The notes beneath the pieces were generated by a model. That model was not told where the DNA came from and did not search any database. It saw only the letters and a program-made list of their open reading frames with translations. This document shows, one piece after another, positions 12,395 through 21,570 of a stretch of 64,000 nucleotides of DNA. The stretch is from Lactuca virosa (taxonomy: Eukaryota; Streptophyta; Magnoliopsida; Asterales; Asteraceae), in NCBI GenBank assembly GCA_928212115.1, contig CAKMRJ010000001.1, positions 188,256,414 to 188,320,413 of the forward strand, read 5' to 3'. A program made the translations under genes and the position numbers. The first letter of the stretch is position 1. Each line of letters opens with the position of its first letter.

Positions 12395-13144
12395 TTAAAT
12401 GTTGGGATGATGTTCCCCCTGAACTTCTGAACCAGAGAGGCTGACATCATCATCAGAAGGGAACTCAAAGAATTGTTCATTTTCATCATTGTTCAGCGGA
12501 TTGGACTCATCGAAATAAGCAGCTGCATCTTGGAAGCCATTCACATTTGATTCAAGAGAGGGATTGGCATTATTCTCCCCCTCAACCTGAGAAGGTTGAA
12601 ATGGAGCAGAATCAAATGGAGAGAGACTTGGGATCGGACCGAAGACATTACGAGAGAGTGGAACTTCTGAAGATGGGATTGGAATGAGAGGAGGTCTTGA
12701 TCGAGATTCCAAATCAAGAGCGGTTTCGGAAGGACCAAACAGAGTATCAAAGTCAACTTCAAGAATTGTCTGAGCATTCGGACATCCTGGCGAAGGAGCA
12801 TCGGACTCCATAATGTGAGTTGTAATGTGAGTAGGGCCAGAATTTCGAACGAAGTTGTCATCGAAGGTAATGTCGAAGCTTTCTTCCAGAACACGAGTTC
12901 TCCGGTTAAGAACTCTATAGGCTTTCGATTTTGAAGAGTACCCAAGCAAAATGGCTTCATCAGCTTTGGGTTGAAACTTGCTTAGCTGATCACGGTTGTT
13001 CTTGATGAAGCACCTGCATCCGAAGACATGTAGAAACGAGATAGTTGGTTTCCGACCATTCATTGCTTCGTATGGTGTCATGTTGAGACGTCGATTGATG
13101 ATACTCCGATTTTGAGTGAAGCAAGCAGTAGCTACGGATTCAAC
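12395..13144 (-). pseudogene. pol: E1 integrase C-terminal part and IN-RT linker
   Basis: A 228-codon piece (12395-13081) in the same frame as the integrase core. It opens with TPYEAMNGRKP and VFGCRCFI, the conserved copia integrase C-terminal region including DEAILLGYSSKSKAYRV. An acidic, serine-rich linker follows. It is cut from the core by TAG at 13145-13147, where the family has a tryptophan, and closes at TAA 12395-12397. Confidence 0.88.
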
Positions 13145-13756
13145 CTAGAGGTAGAGTGGTAGATTTGCGGAATTCAGCATGGATCGAGCAGCTTCAAATA
13201 GAGTTCTATTGCGTCTTTCAACTACACCGTTCTGTTGTGGAGTATAAGGAGCGGAGAAGTTGTGGTCGATTCCTTTGTCTGTGAGAAAGTTCTCAATGGT
13301 GGAATTAGTGAATTCCGAACCATTATCACTCCGGATTCTCCTAACTGGGAGTTTTGTAAGAACTTCTATTCCTTTGATAAAATTTATGAGTTCTAAGGCT
13401 GTTTTGGATTTCAGCCTTAGGAAGAAGACCCAAGTGAACCTTGTAAAATCATCAACAATCACAAGAATGTATTTCTTATGATGGAGACTTTCGACAGTGG
13501 ATGGTCCACAGAGATCAATGTGTAGAAGCTCCAGTGGTTCAGAAATGGACTTTTCGATGATAACAGGATGACCCTTCTTTGATTGCTTACCACACTCAAA
13601 AGCAGTACACAAATGATCATTTTCGAATTTGAGAAGAGGTAAACCTCTTACTATTTCGCCGGATACAAGATCATTCATATACAAAAAGTTTAGATGAGCG
13701 AGCCTTCGGTGCCATAACCAACTTACGTCAGGAACAGCTTTGGAGAGAAGGGAGAG
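13145..13756 (-). pseudogene. pol: E1 integrase core with gag-pre-integrase zinc region
   Basis: The frame runs from WLWHRRLAHLNF (HHCC zinc-binding region) through HIDLCGP and VDDFTRFTWVFF to SDNGSEF and QQNGVVERRNR, giving the D, D and E residues of the retroviral-type integrase. All three catalytic residues are present. The upstream break is TAA at 13757-13759 and the downstream break is TAG at 13145-13147, in frame with the rest of pol. Confidence 0.92.
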
Positions 13757-14155
13757 TTACGGTTTGCCAATAATCATGTTGATGTCGAGCGGGTACATAT
13801 TCTCTTTACGAATCGACTTGATTAAACACTCTTTGCGGTCTTCGGTCATTACATAGCTGTACTTTTTGCAAAATTCAACACGTCGATTTGAGTCAGTGAG
13901 CTGAGCAACACTTATCAAATTATGTTTCAAATCAGCAACATAAGCCACGTGTGAAATGGAAAAGTTTCCGTTGGTGAGAGTTCCATAACTACAGATTTGA
14001 GAGTTGGAGTTGTTGCCATACGTCACGTAACCAGCGTTTGGAGAAAGATTTAAATCTCGCATAAAATCTTTCTGCCCCGTCATGTGCATGGAGCAAGTAC
14101 TATCAATATACCATATTGTTTCTTGCTCCGAAGCACAAAGTGCCTGCAAAATTAG
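13757..14155 (-). pseudogene. pol: E1 protease and pre-integrase region
   Basis: Aspartic protease identified by WYIDSTCSMHMTG, where the family usually has DSGCSRHMTG. The active-site glycine is threonine in this copy. Then YGNNSNSQI and LKHNLISVAQLT, the standard copia sequence between protease and integrase. The pol frame is offset by minus one from the linker frame that ends at TAA 14152-14154, and the sequence at the boundary contains TTTTGCAG. Confidence 0.85.
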
Positions 14156-15450
14156 TGAGTGATGGAGTTTTTAGGCTCCGAATTAGACTTTGGGACATAG
14201 GCATGGGCTTTGGACTTTGATTGTGACTTAGGAACAACTTTGTGTTTCTGGGTGATATCTCTGGAATTCCTTGGAAACAGACAGAATGCTAATGTCATTT
14301 CATCTATCCAGTAGTCATATTCGATGACTTGAATGTTCCGAATTGCTTTATTCGGATTTTGGACTTCCGGAGGGTTGGTATTGTTGGGTTCCTCTGGAAT
14401 TGTAGTTTCAACAAGGGGAGTTTTGACTTTCCACACACAATTTTTCATTGAAGATTTTAAGAATGTTTTCTTTTCATCTGAGGACTTTCTTGATGACACA
14501 TTGGTTTTTGAAAGATTTGGTTTAAAAATTGTGCCATCATATTTTGCAATAAGGACAAATGATGCATTCCGAGATTCTATTTGAGTATTTCGGACGGATT
14601 TGGTCGCTACATGAGTTTGAGACTGAGATGAGCTAACGACTTTCTTAGATTCTTCATAAACAAGAGGTTTGGAAGGTCTTTTGAGAATCTTAGTGGGAAC
14701 AAAGGAGTTTTGACTATGAGTGGGGACATGAGTATTCTGGGATGAACTTGGTTTAGAGTTAGCAAGAAACCTGGAATTTTGTCTAGTCTTAACTTCCTTT
14801 TTATGAGCATTTCGAGCTTCTACTTTGGGATCTACAATATCTTTCCTATTCATCATAGGTTTTCTCTTAGGATGAAATGAGGATTTTGAGGTTTGTCCTA
14901 CGTATGGATTCTTAAACTCAGGAGTAATGGGAACCAATCTAGTTTTTGAGATAATTAAGGAATCCGATTCATAAGAATCAGAGGACACACAGCTTGAGAC
15001 TTCAACTTTATCATCTAAGGATGCCCATACAACCTCAGAGGCAGTGGGTTCAGTTGTCACCGAATCAATTTCTTCAATCACACAATTGTTCACGTGATTG
15101 CTTTTCAGAACATAGTCTACACAATTTGTAAGACTCTGATGAAAATTCGTGGTCCGATTCAGGTCCAGGTTTGTCAGAGGCGGAAGAGGCGTGGAATCAG
15201 GACATGTGACACCAATTGGTTTGAACTCAGGAATTAAGGACTCAAAATGGTCTGAAGTCTCCGGAAGGGGTGACAAGGGAGAAACAGGGGTGTCTGAATG
15301 TTTGATGTTCGAAACCTCTCCCATAAATGTCAAATGTTGTAATTCCTTCAAGGGGCTGACAACTGGTTTCAGAAATTCGCTTCCGAGACCAGGTGCTTTA
15401 GACCATGGATGACGAAAATTATGTGTCATCCGAATGTCCACTTCAAGCAT
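14152..15450 (-). CDS. E1 gag-pol linker, C-terminal part (432 codons)
   Basis: Open frame rich in serine, proline and lysine, without recognised domain. It is in the same frame as 15481-16062 and is separated from it by a single TGA (15481-15483), with the codons between them open. It ends at TAA (14152-14154), immediately before protease in another frame. Its length and composition match the long region between zinc knuckle and protease of Sirevirus-like polyproteins, also seen in E2 and E4. That it stays open over 1.3 kb suggests past selection. Confidence 0.75.
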   Translation of the reverse strand: MLEVDIRMTHNFRHPWSKAPGLGSEFLKPVVSPLKELQHLTFMGEVSNIKHSDTPVSPLSPLPETSDHFESLIPEFKPIGVTCPDSTPLPPLTNLDLNRTTNFHQSLTNCVDYVLKSNHVNNCVIEEIDSVTTEPTASEVVWASLDDKVEVSSCVSSDSYESDSLIISKTRLVPITPEFKNPYVGQTSKSSFHPKRKPMMNRKDIVDPKVEARNAHKKEVKTRQNSRFLANSKPSSSQNTHVPTHSQNSFVPTKILKRPSKPLVYEESKKVVSSSQSQTHVATKSVRNTQIESRNASFVLIAKYDGTIFKPNLSKTNVSSRKSSDEKKTFLKSSMKNCVWKVKTPLVETTIPEEPNNTNPPEVQNPNKAIRNIQVIEYDYWIDEMTLAFCLFPRNSRDITQKHKVVPKSQSKSKAHAYVPKSNSEPKNSITH

Positions 15451-15480
15451 GTCGACAGAGTTATGCAGAGCATCTATTTT

Positions 15481-16062
15481 TCAATTGAGGCGTTTGTTAT
15501 CAGCAATTAAAACATTACGTTCAGAATAAGTGATTTCACATTTATCTTTCAAAATGATACATTCATCGTTTGACATTACAAGATCATGCTCTAAAGACTC
15601 GATTTTCAATTTTTTATCCTCAAAACGTAACCTAAGACGATTCAGTTCACAATCCTTCTTCTCACTGGCTTCAATGGCAGACTCATAGGCTTTATAAATG
15701 GTGTTCATATCTGTTTGGATTTGGGTCAGATAAGGTTCACAAAGAGATAAATCAAAATTATTATCAGATATCATAGATTTTACCTGATGAACGATGCTTC
15801 GGCCAGGTGGATCGTTGGTGGCCATGTAGCAGTGGTGAGGTTCAGTGATATCATCATCATCTTCGGACCCAGAAGACCAATATCCTTCATCACATTCAAC
15901 TGTTTGTCTTGCAATCAAACACATGTTTCTTCCAGTTACCATGTCATCATCATCTCCGGATGACCAATATCCTTCAACATCTCTAGCAACCGTTGTAACA
16001 AATGCTTTCTCACTTTCAGCCATTTCTTGTGCTCTTCGGACATAGTAGGCTGAATCCTTCAC
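15481..16062 (-). CDS. E1 gag-pol linker, N-terminal coiled-coil part
   Basis: 193 codons continuing the gag frame directly after TAG 16063-16065. The first in-frame codon is GTG, so this is probably not a separate initiation. Two acidic GYWSSG repeats are followed by about 70 residues of heptad-like sequence rich in leucine, glutamate and lysine (KLKIESLEHDL), a likely coiled coil. E2 has a comparable coiled-coil segment at 45836-46102. It may extend Gag by readthrough or be reached after splicing; neither is shown. Confidence 0.7.
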   Translation of the reverse strand: MKDSAYYVRRAQEMAESEKAFVTTVARDVEGYWSSGDDDDMVTGRNMCLIARQTVECDEGYWSSGSEDDDDITEPHHCYMATNDPPGRSIVHQVKSMISDNNFDLSLCEPYLTQIQTDMNTIYKAYESAIEASEKKDCELNRLRLRFEDKKLKIESLEHDLVMSNDECIILKDKCEITYSERNVLIADNKRLN

Positions 16063-17250
16063 CTATGGTTTTTGTGGAGCATCAGCCATGCAATCTTTGG
16101 CAAAATGATTTGCATGTCCACACTTATGACACACAATCTTTGGTTTGTCCGATTTGGAATTCTGAGAGGGTTCCGGAGCAGTGTTTGGTTTAGTGATGTT
16201 TGGTTTATATGCTGGAGGATTTTGGGAGGTTGGTTTACGTTCAGGAGCAGAGTAAGATTGAAGATTGTTATGGTGAGGAGCATTGAATCGGTTTTGGTAT
16301 GGTTTGTAAGAGGAGTTTAATGGACGTTTGTACTTCATTGAGAGTAGGGTGAACTCCTGTTGAAAACGGAGTTTAGAGTTCATGGCTTCAAACTCATCAA
16401 CCGTTAAGGTTTGTGTGGGTAAAGTAGGTGCGGATGTTTGAACCAGTGGAATCATGGGTGTGAATGGATCTGAGGTAGATGAGTTCGGAATGGTTGGTTC
16501 AAAGGAACTGACAAGGGCAAGAGGACCTCTGGAGAGTTCCCTTATGTTTTGAGCAACATTTGACTCATGTCCTTGAAGTTCATCAAAAAGTTGATAGAGC
16601 TTTAACTTTTTCAAAGAACCATTGCTTTGGAGACAAGATTTCATATTTCTCCATCCATTCCCGAGACTGTTGATAAACTTGAGATTGTACTCCAGAGGAG
16701 TTCGAACAATCCCATGAGCAGTCATGTTGTTGACAACGATTCGGTAACGACTGGAAGTTGATGCCACAGATTCACCTGGAGTGGTAGTGAAGGTTTCGAA
16801 GTCATTGATAACTGAGGTAAGGCGCTTGTCCTTCATGTTTTCGGAACCTTCAATTAGGTCCTGAAGAGTGTCCCATATCTCTTTGGCAGATTTGCACAGC
16901 TTGATATGCTCGAAGAGTGAGGGAGCAACACCAAAAACCATTTCAGAGAAAGCAACTTTATCATCGTGTAGCTTCTCGATATCATCAGCAGTTAGAGGAG
17001 CTAGCCGAGTTTCATCTTCACGCATGAGCTGAGCAGCTGCATCTCTTACAATTGTTCTTACAGGAACATGTGGACCTTTAGTGACGGATCTCCATATTTC
17101 TTCACCTTTATCTTTGGCAATAACAAATCTTTCCATTCTAACTTTCCAGTGATCATATTCTTCCACAACTAGTAATGGGGCACGTGTAGGGCCACCCACA
17201 CTATTTGCGATTTGAATTGAAATCATTTGTTGAGGATTAGAAGCAGCCAT
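16063..17250 (-). CDS. gag: E1 Gag
   Basis: 395 codons from ATG at 17248-17250, about 130 bases downstream of the primer site. The N-terminus has the copia gag region (YDHWKVRMERFV, EIWDTLQDLIEGSE, the UBN2/gag-polypeptide family). The C-terminus has a CCHC knuckle, CHKCGHANHFAKDC, for RNA binding. The product would form the cytoplasmic particle and package the element RNA. It ends at TAG 16063-16065, eleven codons after the knuckle, and the frame then stays open. Gag itself is intact in this copy. Confidence 0.92.
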   Translation of the reverse strand: MAASNPQQMISIQIANSVGGPTRAPLLVVEEYDHWKVRMERFVIAKDKGEEIWRSVTKGPHVPVRTIVRDAAAQLMREDETRLAPLTADDIEKLHDDKVAFSEMVFGVAPSLFEHIKLCKSAKEIWDTLQDLIEGSENMKDKRLTSVINDFETFTTTPGESVASTSSRYRIVVNNMTAHGIVRTPLEYNLKFINSLGNGWRNMKSCLQSNGSLKKLKLYQLFDELQGHESNVAQNIRELSRGPLALVSSFEPTIPNSSTSDPFTPMIPLVQTSAPTLPTQTLTVDEFEAMNSKLRFQQEFTLLSMKYKRPLNSSYKPYQNRFNAPHHNNLQSYSAPERKPTSQNPPAYKPNITKPNTAPEPSQNSKSDKPKIVCHKCGHANHFAKDCMADAPQKP

Positions 17251-17385
17251 TGAAGTTAAGATATCTTCAAGCTAAAGTGGTATATAGAAGAACTTTTATC
17301 CGTGACACAGAAATGGTTGAAACACCAAGGTAATTTCAAACCAACTATAATCTGATCTTTATGGATTCAAAGGACAACCAATCAA

Positions 17386-17397
17386 GCTCTGATACCA
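17386..17397 (-). other. E1 primer binding site (tRNA-iMet)
   Basis: Minus-strand TGGTATCAGAGC lies two bases inside the 5' LTR and is complementary to the 3' end of plant initiator methionine tRNA, the standard copia primer. Confidence 0.93.
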
Positions 17398-17399
17398 AT

Positions 17400-18074
17400 T
17401 GTGAGAACAAGATCGATGCGCAGGGACAAGGTTTGAAAACTCAGTCCTTGAATGAATGCTTAAGATCAATGTCTGCTTATTAATAGATGTTCAAGTCAAG
17501 GCTGGAAAGGCCAGTCAAGTCTTAGATAAAATGTTCAACAAATAATCAAGCCACTAAATGAAGAACAGTAGTAAATGATCAAGGTAAAGCTAATAAATGA
17601 AGAGCAACAAGAATGTTTTGAATATACTTGAAGTAAATACTAAAAGAGAGTAAAAGATCCGTTGTTGACTTGTATTGAAAGCTCCTATTTAAAGGAGTGA
17701 ATGTTACAGCGAATTAACCCACGTGTTTACATAAGACCGAACAAAAGACATAAGTCTGACATTCTTATTGTCCTAAAACAACTTTAGACTAAGTCCTATG
17801 AAACGTTACATCAAATACAAGACAAAAGTAATAAATGCACAAAAGACAAAATTACTTCATTCCGGACAAGTATTATTCCGGAGATGAAAGTTTGATCCGG
17901 ATCAGCATGCATTCCGGACATCTAGATCAGCTCCGGAATGTGTTCCTCTTCAAAATACTCCTCTTCTTCTTCTCTTCAGCTCCGGACAGGTTCCGGAGCA
18001 CTTTTCCCTACGGAACCAACACACTTCGGAATATGTACTTAGGATTGCAAGAGGTTCACTTTCAGGTTCCAACA
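17400..18074 (-). repeat. E1 right LTR (5' LTR, promoter copy)
   Basis: The TATA box is at 17686-17693. Seven copies of the palindrome TCCGGA lie upstream of it, between 17861 and 17997 (17861, 17877, 17896, 17913, 17932, 17981 and 17992). In minus-strand reading the LTR ends in GTTCTCACA next to the primer site. Confidence 0.95.
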
Positions 18075-18079
18075 CAAAG

Positions 18080-21000
18080 ATGAGAATTCCAAGAATTCCA
18101 CATTTACCTCCAATCCTTAACAATTTAGGTGTACCCCCACCTAGCAAAATACCCGATACATTAACGAATATCTTTTGATCTTAGACTTCATAACTGATTC
18201 CCAACCTTGATGATCAACGCCTCATAACAGCTTGCAAGCAAATGGGATTACAATGCAAACATTCCAAGAGACTTTATGATATACGGCTGATACTCTCAAC
18301 AACCTTTAACTGTTCCCCTTATCCAAACCAGCTGATTTGTGTGCCTCCCGACTTCCACAAATGCACCAATACCAAAGGTACCATAATCAGAAGAAATCAA
18401 CAATCATGATCACTTGGCCCGCAACCTATGTCTGGAATACCCTTAAAAGGTCCTCAGCATAGGTCTGGATTGCCACCGAGCCAACAGCATGAGTCTGGAA
18501 TACCCTAGCCGGCCCTCAGCCCATGTCTGGAATGCTCTTGATATCGCATCGATCTTGCCGACATTACATCATTCGCCCAACATTTCAGGGGCCTAAAGAT
18601 ACCCAGCTCATTCCATCGCCTTGAAGGGATCAAATCAACATCCCTATCAATGCTAACCGTATAACACAATTCCATAATCTCACCACGTACAATTCATTTC
18701 ACAAAACAAGCTGCTATTAATGCAAACCTTACAAAATCTTGGGCGCACACGTCCCGCGAATAGAATAAACGGTCATACGCTTGATCCAATTCAAAGTCTA
18801 TAACCCCAAAGAACAATGCATATAATTCGAACCAAGTGCTCCAATGCTATCTTTTCCATTCATATACACCCCTATCGACAATACATATAATGAATTACCC
18901 TAAAGCACATCCATAGAGAACCGATAACCTCATCCAAAAAGGAGAGAAATACCATAGTTCTATCAAACGAAAAACCCCAATCACTAATGAAAGATATCCC
19001 CATGAATAATCGGAACAAAATCCCATACCTTGGTTAAGACTGAATAAATTCTACCAATACGCAACCAGCTCATGAAGACTTCCAAGGTGATCCTGATTGC
19101 TACCAAAACCTGGGTCGGCTATCAACCAAAATTCCACACCACCATCATTGAGGGTAAACATACCCAGAGACCAAAGGAACATAAAACACATTGAACTTGA
19201 TGATAGGTTGACACAACCATTGAACTTAAACTGTCACAAGTTAAAACTTTCAGAGAATCTTCGATGAATGACGAACTATGTAACCAAAAATCGAGGACAC
19301 ATTGACATTAGATCAAATGATCTAAAACTCGCGCGGAGATGATTACACCCAATTCTGAAATTGATTCCCTGATCGACCTTTGAACAAGCTAGAATATATT
19401 TAGAAATCCATGCAACGAGATGACAAATTCCCTCTGCAACCAATACTCAACCCGAGTGGTCCCAGCGGCTCCTCATCTATTCTTTGGAACCCCCAAGAGA
19501 AATCAATAGCTTCAATGAGCTCCTTGAGGAACCACTTCCTGCTGGGGGACAACTCATGTGTCTCCTGAACACATACATCCGATCGCCACCTACTATATAC
19601 CCATGCCTTCACCAAATCCTAAACTGAGATCCCACATACCCGCACTGTAGATCCCTAGGAACCATTCTCTTAATACTATGAACCTGAACTGATTGATGAT
19701 CCTCCAAGCAGAATACCTAGTTCTCCGCCACTTAGGGTTCAAACTACTACCTACTGGTTCTGAAAGCAAACCATAACTCAGATCAGCTTAACCAGGTACA
19801 ACCATCCTTAACCTTGGAATGAATAACAAACGCATGATGATCTTCCATATAAGGATCAAACAAATCACAACAGAATTCTGTAATTCAGCTGAAGATCTCT
19901 GAAATTTCCCCAATCATGGCTACTTTAACATTAAGGATTCCTAGCAAGAGCATAAGCCAACACCGATTTACGATCCCAAACATGCTCTCCTAGTCTACAA
20001 TCCCAAGAACACGGACCCTTGATCACATTACAAAGCATCCATAACATATCAATCCACCCGCACACTCCTGTGTTGACTTACTGTCGCCAAACACCGCGAC
20101 CAACAGACCCCGTGCTAGGTTTACATCCTAACTCTAAAATTCGCAAGCCTGCTCACTCCTTCTCCGAACTCGGAGAATTGAAAGGTCATCATTCCTTCCA
20201 GAGATGGCGGCAATCTGGACCATCAATTAACCACTCACTTCCAGCTGCAGTCCTCTAGCCAGTCACAACAACCATTTCCTTCTTGAGTCCCATGACTGGA
20301 ATGCACGACCTCGAGCAACCATACCACAAGATCGACAGATATGGAACTACTACCACAAATCTTGGTATCAAACCATGTTATCTCTCCCGACCAACCCTTA
20401 TAATTCCCGAAACTCTCCTTGATTCGAGAATGGATCTTGTGCTTCCAGTAGTATGGGCCGAATACTACCTTCCACACCTATCCATACTTTCTTCAAGAAT
20501 CATCTTAAGTCCTCTAAAACCTACTTAAAAATATCCTCCCGACACCTTACTTAAAAATATCCTCCCGATACCTGCTCAACAGCGAAACAACCGCACTAAA
20601 ATACTTCTTAGGTTCTCCTAGGATTTCCCCTCCCCCTGCCATCAGCTGCTGAAGGGCTCCAATCAATGTCAGCCAACCACTTCATGAATATAATTACATG
20701 CAAGAAAAATTAAATATTTCTTCGACTAAAGGACCTAACCCTACAACAGCTAGACTCAAATGAGAGTTCTGTAATAGGGCCAAATCCTTCACTCTAAAAT
20801 TACTTAACCTCAATTGCATGTAAATTAATGTATTCATTTGATAGTTGGCTTACATCTATGTGAGCCCCACCAAGCATAAAGCAAGCAGCATTCGAGCAAC
20901 GGAGACGGCTGACACTAAGATACTATAAATCAGGCAGATCCTCATACAAAATTCTCGATCGTTACCTCCTAGCATCTCGGATGCACCTTTGCCATGCCCT

Positions 21001-21550
21001 CACTCTCTCAAGAGTGGCTAATCATTCCACGCGTTATCCGGCCATGAGTTTCACCCACTCATGAAACTTCCACCAACCCTGCAGCACTCGTGTATGAAAA
21101 TCATACATAACACTAGATCCTATAGACAGTCGAATACTTGATTCTACCCTAATCCCTTCATCAAACAAGAACAGGAAATAAGTCCAAACCAAACATTCTC
21201 AAGCTATAGAATCTTAATTATGTACAACTGTGATGCATACACCAAGCATAACTTAATAATGTCAATTTCATATAAGAAAGAAATCTAGGCTATCAGGCAA
21301 CGTATAATCAGGCCATTCTATCATGCAATTCCCGAAGATCCTAAGCCTATCACTAGCATGATGTTCTAACATAGCACAATATCAAATAACATTGTGGTAA
21401 TTTGGGGTCTACTTACTCGTTCCGGCTGATCATACACATCACATCCTTTGTTGATTATTTTGAAAACAATTTTGAAAATCATTATTAAAACCTTTGCATT
21501 TCCTTAGTTTGATACTGGATTCACACGAGTGTTCCTCCAATTCACTCAAA
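18080..21550 (-). other. G1 internal region, right part
   Basis: About 3.5 kb without a credible coding frame on either strand. 18400-18560 repeats phrases like those of the G1 LTR tandem block (AGTCTGGAATACC). The frames of 60-80 codons at 19400-20530 overlap on both strands and resemble nothing I recognise. This is what makes G1 look like a non-coding large derivative. Confidence 0.6.
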
Positions 21551-21567
21551 CCAAGGCTCTGATACCA
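21551..21567 (-). other. G1 primer binding site (tRNA-iMet)
   Basis: Minus-strand TGGTATCAGAGCCTTGG, three bases from the right LTR. The first 13 bases match the 3' end of initiator tRNA-Met. Proves G1 is minus-oriented. Confidence 0.88.
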
Positions 21568-21570
21568 ACT

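Larger units (their letters stand above)
4657..18074 (-). mobile_element. E1: 13.4-kb Sirevirus-like Ty1/copia element
   Basis: LTRs of 674 and 675 bases start TGTGAGAAC and end GGTTCCAACA. The target duplication CAAAG is exact (4652-4656 and 18075-18079). The order on the minus strand is 5' LTR, tRNA-iMet primer site, gag with a CCHC knuckle, coiled-coil linker, protease, integrase, reverse transcriptase, RNase H, a tandem-repeat spacer, a frame of about 1,300 codons, polypurine tract and 3' LTR. Integrase before reverse transcriptase defines copia. The great length, long linker and extra frame after pol fit Sireviruses. The LTRs differ at about 25 places by eye (about 4 percent). The copy is dead: there are several nonsense codons, frameshifts and changed catalytic residues. 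Confidence 0.93.

Noticed and set aside
14150..14180. Canonical minus-one slippery heptamer at the E1 linker/pol overlap
   Set aside because: The nearest A-run (CCTAAAAACTCC) does not fit the X-XXY-YYZ pattern in the linker frame.
16056..16065. Tobamovirus-type readthrough context after the Gag TAG
   Set aside because: The bases after TAG are GTGAAG in E1 and AATGAG in E2, not CARYYA.
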